Below are positions 1 through 7,933 of a DNA stretch of 64,000 nt, piece after piece. The translations under genes and the position numbers were made by a program. Source of the stretch: Gimesia fumaroli. GTDB lineage: Bacteria; Planctomycetota; Planctomycetia; Planctomycetales; Planctomycetaceae. The stretch's first letter is position 1, and the number at the start of each line of letters is the position of its first letter. The stretch covers positions 1,521,501 through 1,585,500 of the forward strand of contig NZ_CP037452.1 of NCBI RefSeq assembly GCF_007754425.1. The letters run 5' to 3'. The notes under the pieces are model-generated. The model worked only from the letters and a program-made list of their open reading frames with translations. It searched no databases and was not told the origin of the DNA.

Positions 1-1065
1 TACGTGAAAAGCCGTCATTCTGTCAAAGATCTTGATGAGCATTTAAAATATCTGGCCGAACTGGCCGCCGAGCAGGTGCATGCCAGTTATTCACTTATTC
101 GAACAATTACCTGGGCCGTCCCGATTATCGGGTTCCTTGGAACTGTGATCGGGATTACCATCGCCATTGCGAATGTCACTCCCGACCAACTGGACACATC
201 ACTCTCTGAAGTCACTGGTGGTCTGGCGGTCGCTTTTGATACGACGGCTCTGGCTCTGGGACTGTCTTTGGTCCTGGTCTTCTCGACCTTCATCGTAGAA
301 CGTATGGAGCAGAAACAGCTGGAGCAGATTGAATTATTTGGAATTCAACATATTGCCTCTTGTATGAGTGTGTCAGAAAATTCAGCCAGCCCGCTGGAGT
401 CTGCGGAAGCAGAAGCGGCACAGCAACTGGTCCTGCGTACCGAAGAAATGATTCAGCGTCAGACCGAGCTCTGGCAGCAAAATCTGGAATCTTTGCGCGG
501 TCGCTGGGCAGAGATGATGGAACGTCAACAGGTGAATTTTGACGATTCCTTGCAGGAGGGAATGTCCAATACATTGGGAAGTCACTCATCTCAACTGGAA
601 TCTATACGCAATGAATTCTTGACCGCCTATCAGTCGACAAGCGAACAAATTGAATTGATGCTGACTCGCTGGCAGGATCAGCAGAAAGAATCGAACAGCG
701 ATTTCTCAACCCATTTAGCGCAAATCTGGAATGAAGTTCACCAGGATGTTATCTCTGCACAATCCCGTCAAACTTCACAGATTGAGCAGGCAACCAAGGA
801 GATTGCCGGCGAAGTCAGAGAGTGGAATCAGCTGTTAAAAGAGTCATCTGAAGTTTCTTCACTGCAGATTGAAGCTTTGAATTCACAGAGTGAGAATCTG
901 TTGAAAATCGTGGGACAGGAAGAGCATCTGGTGGGATTACAGAAACGGTTGGCGGAAAATCTGGATGCCATTCGTGCGACTGAGACTTTTGAAGAAACAT
1001 TGCACAGCCTGAGCGCCGCCGTCCATTTACTCACGGCACGATCCAGTCGAAATAATGCTGCCTGA
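1..1065 (+). CDS. MotA/TolQ/ExbB-family proton channel subunit with long coiled-coil tail (5' partial)
   Basis: The reading frame is open to the left edge, so the true start and the family's first membrane segment lie outside the window. Two hydrophobic segments are visible, at about residues 32-54 and 72-95 of the visible part. The first holds GFLGTVIGI, like TM2 of TolQ/ExbB. The second holds GLAVAFDTTALALG with the threonines expected on the proton path. About 230 Gln/Glu/Ser-rich residues follow, predicted to be a cytoplasmic coiled coil and much longer than the tail of ExbB or TolQ. Two single-pass membrane proteins follow on the same strand, as expected for the partner subunits. Proton-driven motor or energiser function comes from the family; the cellular job is unknown. 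Confidence 0.85.
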   Translation, partial: YVKSRHSVKDLDEHLKYLAELAAEQVHASYSLIRTITWAVPIIGFLGTVIGITIAIANVTPDQLDTSLSEVTGGLAVAFDTTALALGLSLVLVFSTFIVERMEQKQLEQIELFGIQHIASCMSVSENSASPLESAEAEAAQQLVLRTEEMIQRQTELWQQNLESLRGRWAEMMERQQVNFDDSLQEGMSNTLGSHSSQLESIRNEFLTAYQSTSEQIELMLTRWQDQQKESNSDFSTHLAQIWNEVHQDVISAQSRQTSQIEQATKEIAGEVREWNQLLKESSEVSSLQIEALNSQSENLLKIVGQEEHLVGLQKRLAENLDAIRATETFEETLHSLSAAVHLLTARSSRNNAA

Positions 1066-1132
1066 GTTTGAAAACGGTTGTTGTGATTCTCAAATATTTT
1101 TCTGAACGAAGTGAAACATTGCGGTTTGATTC

Positions 1133-3328
1133 ATGAGCAGACAAGGTCGCGAAGCACGTTCGGTATCGCTATTTCCATTCTTAGCGGTTCTCATTTGTGC
1201 TATGGGAGCCTTGATTTTCCTGTTGGTAGTTACCACACGCCGCATTCGCCATCAAGCCATCATGGAGGTCCAAAGAGTCGTTGTAGATGAAATTGTCGAA
1301 GACGATCTCTATCCCCCAGTTCTGTTTGCTGCTGAGGTGATCGAGCCCGAACCTGCTGCACCAGTCGTCACCAAATTTCAGGAACCCGAACCTGTTCCGG
1401 AGCCAGAGCCGAAAGTCATTAACCTGACATTGGAAAAAGAAGCACGGTTAAATGCATTGAATCGAGAGAAAGCAAAAAAACTCGCTATCTTGAAAGCACA
1501 GAATCAGAAATTGTTCCGTTTAAAAAATGAGCTGACTCAATCAGAAGCCATCTTGAATCAGAGTAAACAACAGATTCAATCGCTTCAGGAAAAAGATGCT
1601 GAGCTCAGTCAGAAAATGGTTCAGTTGAAAGATCAGAAATTGCGCGTGGCGGAACTGCTTCAGGAAGAATTGCGAACTTTACAGCAGAAAAAACAGTCGC
1701 ATCAAACGGCCCGCAGTAAATATTCTATCATCACCTATGATGGCCAGACAGGTACAGCCAAACGACCGATTTTAATTGAATGTACAGACAAAGGGCTGAC
1801 CTTTCTACCGGAAGGGATCACATTAACCCCGGATGATCTCAAGGAGTTTACACCAGGTTACAATCCGCTTTTAGCGGGGACACAGGCCTTGTTTCAATAC
1901 TGGAAATCAAAAGATGGACGCACCGATCAGGAGCCTTATGTTTTAATTCTGGTCCGTCCGAGTGGAAGTGTGGGGTATTATGTTGCGCGAAAACTATTGA
2001 ATAATCTGGATCTTGATTCCGGTTATGAATTGATTGATGCCGACTGGGACTTTGAGTTGCCTGAAAAGGATTCGAATGCAGAGCAGGTTTGTCAGTCTGC
2101 CATCGATCGCGTCTTAAGGGAACGGAAAAATCTGGTTTCGCAACTCCGGCAAAACAGCCAGCCGGGACCGGGGGGACGTCGATTACAGTTTGATGCGCGG
2201 ACAGGAATGGTGCGCGTGATCGAGCCTGAAGAAGGGACTGGTACGGGAACAGGGGCATCCCGCGGTTCGGGGCAGCTGGCAACAAAAAAGACGGGGAACG
2301 CTTCCAACGGTTCTCGTTTCAGTGATGTCTTAACCCCTCGTCAGCAAATGGCGCGGGCAGAGCATTTGAGAAGTGTTGCCAATCAAAAGCATATTGTTTC
2401 CAATTCGGGGACTGGTAATAGCGGAAACAACGAGTCGCAACAATACGGGCCAGGGGCAGGCACTAGGGCAGAACAGTCACAACAACGAGCGACAGGACTG
2501 AAAAGTCTCCCTGGCAGTCGGCAAGGGGCAGAAGTTTATGATCTGGCAGATTTGAAAGAACCAAAAGGCTGGAGTGGGGGGCAGGATGCGAATTTAAAAC
2601 GGGCCAAAGTGATCGGCCGTGATCAACTCAAGGAACTGGCAAAACAACATCTGGTGCCTCTGGATGCAGCTCAGGGGAAGCAGTTAACTGATTCGCGCGA
2701 TCCACGTGGGATGGGAAAAGAGGAAAATGGAACGTCTCCGGCTTCCTCTCAAAAACGAATGGTCGAAAATCCTTTCCTGAAAAAAGGAACGCAATCTGGG
2801 ACCAGCCAGCCGGATCAACAGTCTCAGAATGCAACATCCCAACCTCGTCTGGAACGGATTCCTCCCGGGAGATCGGCTTCCGGAGCAGGGAATGCCAGTA
2901 CGTTATCACTCAACCGCAGAAAACGCTCCGGCGCTTCCTCCACCATTGATTCCTCTGATAGCAGTCGGTGGCAGCCTGCACAATCCCGATCGGGAATTGG
3001 CTTTGAACGAGAAATTTCCGTTCAGGTTGACGCAGAGCAAATTCTAGTCGGAGGTAAAAAGGTTGTTCGAGTCGATCAGGGAGTGACTCAGGAACAGTTA
3101 TTACAGTCGATGATCGTGGTAATGGATCAATACGTCGAATCTTGGGGGCCTGCTCCCAAAGGATTTTACTGGGTTCCCACGATTCAGTTCACCATTAGCC
3201 CTGGTGGCAATCAGTATTACGAACGGTTGAAATCATCAGCTCAAAAAATGGGACTGCAGACAGAGGCAAAATACACGTTGGATCCTTTGCCAGTCTCTTC
3301 CTTACCTTCGTCTGGAAAGGAGCAGTAA
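1133..3328 (+). CDS. Large single-pass membrane protein, partner of the proton channel (ExbD/MotB-like position, no Asp)
   Basis: This 731-residue protein begins with a short basic cytoplasmic stretch and one membrane segment (about residues 12-35, FPFLAVLICAMGALIFLLVV). A coiled coil follows at about 95-195, then a folded domain at about 200-320 that contains PYVLILVRPSG. Residues about 340-620 are a G/S/Q/N-rich low-complexity stretch. The last 110 residues form a second compact domain. Its topology matches ExbD/TolR/MotB partners, but the membrane aspartate is replaced by Pro15. It lies 67 bp after the channel gene and 1 bp before the next gene, so co-transcription is likely. No named family beyond this was recognised. 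Confidence 0.75.
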   Translation: MSRQGREARSVSLFPFLAVLICAMGALIFLLVVTTRRIRHQAIMEVQRVVVDEIVEDDLYPPVLFAAEVIEPEPAAPVVTKFQEPEPVPEPEPKVINLTLEKEARLNALNREKAKKLAILKAQNQKLFRLKNELTQSEAILNQSKQQIQSLQEKDAELSQKMVQLKDQKLRVAELLQEELRTLQQKKQSHQTARSKYSIITYDGQTGTAKRPILIECTDKGLTFLPEGITLTPDDLKEFTPGYNPLLAGTQALFQYWKSKDGRTDQEPYVLILVRPSGSVGYYVARKLLNNLDLDSGYELIDADWDFELPEKDSNAEQVCQSAIDRVLRERKNLVSQLRQNSQPGPGGRRLQFDARTGMVRVIEPEEGTGTGTGASRGSGQLATKKTGNASNGSRFSDVLTPRQQMARAEHLRSVANQKHIVSNSGTGNSGNNESQQYGPGAGTRAEQSQQRATGLKSLPGSRQGAEVYDLADLKEPKGWSGGQDANLKRAKVIGRDQLKELAKQHLVPLDAAQGKQLTDSRDPRGMGKEENGTSPASSQKRMVENPFLKKGTQSGTSQPDQQSQNATSQPRLERIPPGRSASGAGNASTLSLNRRKRSGASSTIDSSDSSRWQPAQSRSGIGFEREISVQVDAEQILVGGKKVVRVDQGVTQEQLLQSMIVVMDQYVESWGPAPKGFYWVPTIQFTISPGGNQYYERLKSSAQKMGLQTEAKYTLDPLPVSSLPSSGKEQ

Positions 3329-3329
3329 C

Positions 3330-4484
3330 ATGAGCCGTCGCACATCGCAGGGAGAAGCCGGCTTTGGTTCGGATTCGTTTCTGGATATCGTTGCCAACAT
3401 CGTTGGGATTCTGATTATTTTGATCGTGATTGCCGGCGTCCGTATGAGTCAGGCTCCTGTCACCGTGGCAGAAAATCAGCCAGCAAGCCCGTCTCAACCA
3501 GAAGTGATCGACGCCGATCTAGAGGCATTCCTTCCGAATATTGAGCCAGAGCCACCTTTACAGGAACCGCCTGCTCTGATCTTGTCACAGCAGGAAACGA
3601 AACGGCTGGAACCTCAAAAACCGAAGGTCATTTACCAGCATCCCTCACCAGAATTATTGAGTGAATTGCAGAAGCTCGAAGCAGAGCTGATCCGCCTTGA
3701 TCAGGCGATGCAGAATCGGAAAATCGGAACGCAGGAATTATTACTGCAAAAACAGGCGGTGAATGGTGAAGTTCAGACCATCGTCTCTCAAATTACTCAG
3801 AAAAGTGATCACTTGGAGCAGGACTATCAACAATTGCTGGGGCTGGTCAAAGAGACTCAGGAAACCAAAAAAGAGTTAGAGCGAGTTGTCGCTCAGGCTC
3901 GAAAGGTTTCCGCGCCTAAGGAACAGGTAAAACAGCTGAAGCATCGTTTAACTCCAGTCAGTCAACTGGTAACCGACAAAGAATGGCACTTTCTGCTGTC
4001 AGAGAACCGTGTCTCTTATGTGCCCATCAACGAGCTGCTGGCTGATTTGAAGGATCAGGTAATGAAACGGGGGAGCTGGCTTGCCAAGTATCGGGAGCAT
4101 CATGGCAAAGTCGGTCCGATTCGTGGTTATATGATGAATTATGTGGTCGAACGCCAGGCGCTCTCGGCCATTGATCAGCTTAGAAATGGCGGTAGCGGCG
4201 GATTCCGAGTGGGTGTGACCAAATGGGAAATTGATCAGAATGAAGACGTCAGTGGAGAAGACCTTGAAACAGCACTCCAGATTCAGTCCCAGTTTTATCG
4301 AGCGCTAACAGATATCGGGTCCGGCTCCACTCTCACGTTTTGGGTCTACCCTGACAGTTTCGAACTGTATCGCAGCTTGCAGAAACATGCGCATTCTCTG
4401 GGATATCAGGTTGCCGGACGTCCGTTGCCCTTTGGTGTTCCCATTGCAGGCTCTCCTGCAGGAACCAGATCCGCCGGACAATAA
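3330..4484 (+). CDS. Single-pass membrane protein with ExbD/MotB-like membrane aspartate
   Basis: The 384-residue protein has one N-terminal membrane segment (about residues 16-37, SFLDIVANIVGILIILIVI). Its Asp19 sits where ExbD, TolR and MotB carry the proton-binding aspartate. After a proline-rich linker there is a coiled coil at about 108-195 and a compact periplasmic-type domain at about 210-375. The start is 1 bp after the stop of the preceding gene, implying translational coupling. The end is 6 bp from the convergent thioredoxin gene. Inferred role: the proton-coupled B-type subunit of the three-gene complex. Confidence 0.75.
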   Translation: MSRRTSQGEAGFGSDSFLDIVANIVGILIILIVIAGVRMSQAPVTVAENQPASPSQPEVIDADLEAFLPNIEPEPPLQEPPALILSQQETKRLEPQKPKVIYQHPSPELLSELQKLEAELIRLDQAMQNRKIGTQELLLQKQAVNGEVQTIVSQITQKSDHLEQDYQQLLGLVKETQETKKELERVVAQARKVSAPKEQVKQLKHRLTPVSQLVTDKEWHFLLSENRVSYVPINELLADLKDQVMKRGSWLAKYREHHGKVGPIRGYMMNYVVERQALSAIDQLRNGGSGGFRVGVTKWEIDQNEDVSGEDLETALQIQSQFYRALTDIGSGSTLTFWVYPDSFELYRSLQKHAHSLGYQVAGRPLPFGVPIAGSPAGTRSAGQ

Positions 4485-4490
4485 AGGTGA

Positions 4491-5354
4491 TTAATACAGC
4501 AAGGTTGCCAGCTTTCTGCGATATGTACTCGTCAGAGTGGATTGAGGACCTAGCAGATCAAAGATACGAAGCATCGTCGCTTTGGCTTCGACCCCGGCTC
4601 CCGCTTTGTCCTGTTCGATCATCGACAAACAAATCTCAAGTGCTTCCTCGTGTTTGTTTGAAACAGCCAGTGCATCGGCTAATGCGATTTTCAGAGCAGG
4701 GTTCCCCGGATCGGCATCCAGAGCGGCTCGTGCCGTTTCGACTCCTCCGGCTTCTTCGGCCGCTGCCTGTAATTCCAGATGCGATTTGAGCTGTTCTGCC
4801 TCTGGTTCCAGAAATCCCCGTTTTTCCAGTTCCTGAATAATCTGGGAACATTCGTCAAATCGGGATAGCTTGGCCAGGACGGCTGCCATCCGTAATTTAA
4901 TCATATCATTTTGAGGGTCCAGATCTGCTGCTTCACGGTACTTGGCTTCAGCCGAGGTTGGATCTGACTCTTCCAGAATTTGTCCTTCCTGAAGCAGCAT
5001 ATCGACGGGGGAAGGAACGAGTCGCGTAATCCACTCGCGCAGCGATTCTTCCGGCAAGATACCCTGGAAGTGATCAACGGGTTGGCCGTTCAAGAAAGCA
5101 ACCACTGTAGGAATGGACTGCACTTGGAATGCAGCTGCTAACCCTTGTTGTTCATCAATATTGATTTTGGCCAGACGAATTTTTCCCTGAAATTCTTCGA
5201 CCATTTTTTCCAGCAGAGGAGCCAACTGCTGACAGGGACCACACCAGGGAGCCCAGAAATCAATCACAATCGGTGTCTGTTCCGATTGCTTAATCACTTC
5301 TGTTTCAAAGTTTTCTTCAGTGATGTCTATGATCCATGCAGAGTTTGCTGGCAT
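4491..5354 (-). CDS. Thioredoxin with TPR-like C-terminal half (CnoX/YbbN type)
   Basis: Residues 1-110 are a thioredoxin fold with the active site WCGPC at 37-41, preceded by DFWAP. The cis-proline loop is seen in SIPTVVAFLNG. The remaining 175 residues are helical and Ala/Glu/Leu-rich, with TPR-like repeats (for example PTSAEAKYREAADLDPQND and GNPALKIALADALAVSNK). The length of 287 and this layout match the YbbN/CnoX co-chaperone family, which protects clients from oxidation and passes them to chaperonins. Unlike E. coli CnoX (SXXC), both active-site cysteines are present, so disulfide reductase activity is plausible. Confidence 0.9.
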   Translation of the reverse strand: MPANSAWIIDITEENFETEVIKQSEQTPIVIDFWAPWCGPCQQLAPLLEKMVEEFQGKIRLAKINIDEQQGLAAAFQVQSIPTVVAFLNGQPVDHFQGILPEESLREWITRLVPSPVDMLLQEGQILEESDPTSAEAKYREAADLDPQNDMIKLRMAAVLAKLSRFDECSQIIQELEKRGFLEPEAEQLKSHLELQAAAEEAGGVETARAALDADPGNPALKIALADALAVSNKHEEALEICLSMIEQDKAGAGVEAKATMLRIFDLLGPQSTLTSTYRRKLATLLY

Positions 5355-5410
5355 GAGTGAATTCCTTGGCAGTGAAGCCGGTTTGTATTGTTATTTGAAA
5401 AGTTTCAAGG

Positions 5411-5908
5411 TTAGGAGACTCTTAACTGGCAGATGGCCCATTGCCCGAAGTTTTCTTCCACTTCAATCTGTACGAGATCGATCTGGCTGGACTCACGCGA
5501 TCCTATCACAGTCAGCAGTTGCTGGCCAATCCAATGCGCTATTAATTCAGCGGTCGTATTTGCGACAGGCAGCAATATACAATCTTCTCTGGGGAAAACC
5601 CAGCGTCGGTCTTCAAATGTTGCCTGGACTTCGTTGTTCTCTTCGATGACCTGAATCATGGGGTGTTGTGTGGGGAGTAAGACGCGGTGATCCAGCGCGT
5701 TCACGGTTTTTTGTAATTGATCTCTTAAAGCGATAAAATCAAACACATAACCGTTTTCATCTAATGGTCCTGACAATTCAGCAGCGACCCGCCAGTTATG
5801 TCCGTGCAGTCGTTCGCAAATAGTGCCATTGAATGTAATAAAGTGTGCCGCGCTGAAGACCAGATGATCTTTGGTGACGCGTACTTTATATTGGGGGGCT
5901 TGATTCAT
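5411..5908 (-). CDS. 6-pyruvoyltetrahydropterin synthase / QueD family protein
   Basis: The 165-residue protein has the family's zinc histidines at His22 (SAAH) and in CERLHGHNW (His35, His37). Cys31 lies four residues before the HGH, as in QueD. It also has the ALDHRVLL motif and a late glutamate (VEVEENFG). Family members convert 7,8-dihydroneopterin triphosphate to pyruvoyl-tetrahydropterin or carboxy-tetrahydropterin. Its ATG overlaps the stop of the CitG-like gene by 4 bp, so the two are translated together. No other queuosine genes are nearby, so a role in another pterin, for example a methanopterin-type cofactor, is equally possible. Confidence 0.88.
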   Translation of the reverse strand: MNQAPQYKVRVTKDHLVFSAAHFITFNGTICERLHGHNWRVAAELSGPLDENGYVFDFIALRDQLQKTVNALDHRVLLPTQHPMIQVIEENNEVQATFEDRRWVFPREDCILLPVANTTAELIAHWIGQQLLTVIGSRESSQIDLVQIEVEENFGQWAICQLRVS

Positions 5909-6807
5909 TGTTGGTATTCGTTTTTCAAATCAGGTTTCAACTTCGAAGGAATCTGTCTGGTTATTGTATCGAGCTCCGGCGTTGGAATAAAACCATCCCG
6001 CAGCGCAACAAACAAAGCTGCCACAATCAAGTCGGCAGTGGTACCGGGATTGCGCTGATTGCCGTTCTGGCGCAACCACGCATCGAATTGTGAGAGGCTC
6101 GCTGTGTAGTCCTCAGCCTCTAATACGGCTCTCGCACGTGCAGCAGATTCCGCTGCTTCCTCCAGACCACATTTACGTGCGATCAGGGTATCCGGAAACT
6201 CTGACATCAGCCGAAGTTGTAAGCGAATGACTGCTTTTTCCCAGTCGGCATCTTGGTTCCAGAACTCTTGCAGGGCTGGTATAGACGATTCCAGTGTGAT
6301 GCGAAATGCATGGGTGTATTCACTGGCGACTGAGTCACGGTCTGCAGCCAGGCACATGACGTTGCGGAGTGTACCCGTTGGTTCCGTCGCGACATCTTCC
6401 GATTCGGTTTTCCCCAGGCCTCCCGGTTTGGCAATCCGGATTGCTTCATAAACTTCTCTGGCGTCCTGAACGGTCAGTTGATCCAGCATCGAGTCAATTC
6501 CGGCGGCGATTGTTTGTTCGCAGGGGATCGCTACCAGCGGCGCTAGTAGAAGCACCATGCCGAGATTCGAATTACTGGGAATGACTTGCTGGGTTTCGCT
6601 GATGCATTCCCTGATGGTGGTGCCAATCTTGTCTGGAGTCGTGTGAGCCAGAATCGGGGCAATCACTGCGGCTGATTTTACAAAATCTACATAGGTTAAG
6701 TCAGGAAATGATGCTTCTGGGTGTACGTTTCCCGGCTTTCTGGCGGTTGCTTCCATCAGACAGGCGAGGTAGATCCAGTATTCAAGTTTTTGATTATTTT
6801 GACTCAT
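5905..6807 (-). CDS. Triphosphoribosyl-dephospho-CoA synthase (CitG/MdcB) family protein
   Basis: The start at 6807 (MSQNNQKLEYW) is preferred over an in-frame start 14 residues upstream because it begins the recognisable domain. Family hallmarks are ACLMEATARKPGNVHP near the N-terminus, SNLGMVLLLAPL, and the Asp-rich helix around GLGKTESEDV. CitG makes the prosthetic group precursor of citrate or malonate lyases from ATP and dephospho-CoA. No lyase genes are present here, and its partner is a pterin enzyme. A role in cofactor assembly is therefore inferred, with the substrate unknown. Confidence 0.82.
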   Translation of the reverse strand: MSQNNQKLEYWIYLACLMEATARKPGNVHPEASFPDLTYVDFVKSAAVIAPILAHTTPDKIGTTIRECISETQQVIPSNSNLGMVLLLAPLVAIPCEQTIAAGIDSMLDQLTVQDAREVYEAIRIAKPGGLGKTESEDVATEPTGTLRNVMCLAADRDSVASEYTHAFRITLESSIPALQEFWNQDADWEKAVIRLQLRLMSEFPDTLIARKCGLEEAAESAARARAVLEAEDYTASLSQFDAWLRQNGNQRNPGTTADLIVAALFVALRDGFIPTPELDTITRQIPSKLKPDLKNEYQQ

Positions 6808-6971
6808 GTGACTCGATTTGATTGATGGTCTGCAGGAAACTGCGTACAACAGTATGTAAAGAGTCTTAAATATTCTGCTGTGCTTCTGTCGGGAGTTTTA
6901 ATTTTGCAGGATGGTCTCGGAGAAATGAAGTCTCCGGCAACTTGATCTGCCCAGGTAACAGGAATTGATTT

Positions 6972-7904
6972 ATGAGCCCTTCCATCGAGCGACAACAACT
7001 GCAAACCGTTCATATTGTGCCTCTGACTGCATTCAATGAGAATGATCAACTGAATCTGGATGCACAGGCGGCGCATACAGCCAAATTGTATGAAGCCGGG
7101 ATGCGTGTTTATCTGCCGGGAGCTGGTACGAGTGAATTCCATAGCCTGAGACCGGACGAGATAGTGAAACTGGTAAAGGTAACCCGCGAGGTCACAGGAC
7201 CGGATACGTTGATTTTTGCTCCCATCGGATATCAGGTGGGCATCGCCCGTCAGACTGCCGTTGAATGCATGGAAGCAGGGGCAACGGGAATTATGTTTAT
7301 GCCGTTCGCACATCCTTATATGAGTGATCGGGGGGCGGAAGAATACTATCTAAGTGTGATGGACGCCGCTGATTGCCCGACTCTGTTCTACAAAAAAGCG
7401 GAGATTCCCAGTGATGCATTATTATTGGAATTAGCCTCTGACAGGCGGTCGGTCGGAGTGAAATATTCAGTGAACCAGATGCATCAGTTTCGGACAACGG
7501 TAAGTGCAGACAAGCATGGCCTGGAGTGGATCTGTGGTTCGGCAGAACGCTTTGCCCCCTATTATATGCTGGCAGGGTCTGGTGGATTTACCAGTGGCGC
7601 AGGAAACGTCTGCCCGCATTTGTCGCTGGCGATGCATGCTGCTTTTGCATCTGGCGCCCATGCAGAAGGGATGCGGATTCAACACCAGATTCTGCCGATT
7701 GAAGACTACCGGGCCAGAGCAGGTGACAGTTTTAATATCAGCATGTTAAAGTATGCGATCAGTTTAACGGGGGCCAATTTTGGTCCTCCGCGACCACCAC
7801 AGCGGACCCTGACTTCCGAACAGGAAGCAGAGATTCGTGAGTTAATGGAGCCAATTCTGGAAACCGAAGCTGAGTTGGCGCAACAAAAAAGCCCCGTTTC
7901 GTAA
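6972..7904 (+). CDS. Dihydrodipicolinate synthase (DapA)-family class I aldolase
   Basis: The 310-residue TIM barrel has the family layout: a GAGTSEFHSL loop near residue 50, a tyrosine in LFYKK, and a Schiff-base lysine at about residue 164 in GVKYSVN. DapA proper has GTTGE at the first loop, so this is probably a paralogue acting on another keto acid, such as 5-dehydro-4-deoxyglucarate or N-acetylneuraminate type substrates. The start has AGGA about 9 bp upstream. The gene is divergent from the CitG/PTPS pair, and its stop codon lies inside the terminator hairpin. Confidence 0.85.
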   Translation: MSPSIERQQLQTVHIVPLTAFNENDQLNLDAQAAHTAKLYEAGMRVYLPGAGTSEFHSLRPDEIVKLVKVTREVTGPDTLIFAPIGYQVGIARQTAVECMEAGATGIMFMPFAHPYMSDRGAEEYYLSVMDAADCPTLFYKKAEIPSDALLLELASDRRSVGVKYSVNQMHQFRTTVSADKHGLEWICGSAERFAPYYMLAGSGGFTSGAGNVCPHLSLAMHAAFASGAHAEGMRIQHQILPIEDYRARAGDSFNISMLKYAISLTGANFGPPRPPQRTLTSEQEAEIRELMEPILETEAELAQQKSPVS

Positions 7905-7918
7905 AACGGGGCTTTTTT
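7885..7918. terminator. Bidirectional intrinsic terminator
   Basis: A perfect 9-bp stem (7891-7899 with 7904-7912) is flanked by six A on the left and six T on the right, so it can end transcripts from both convergent genes, the DapA-like gene and EF-G. The DapA-like stop codon TAA (7902-7904) lies in the loop and the first base of the right arm. Confidence 0.93.
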
Positions 7919-7933
7919 GCTTTTCTTGTTGAA

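Noticed and set aside
1..4484. Zorya defence system
   Set aside because: The channel subunit has a ZorA-like tail, but neither partner shows an OmpA-like ZorB domain, and no ZorC/D/E-type genes follow; the next gene is a convergent thioredoxin.
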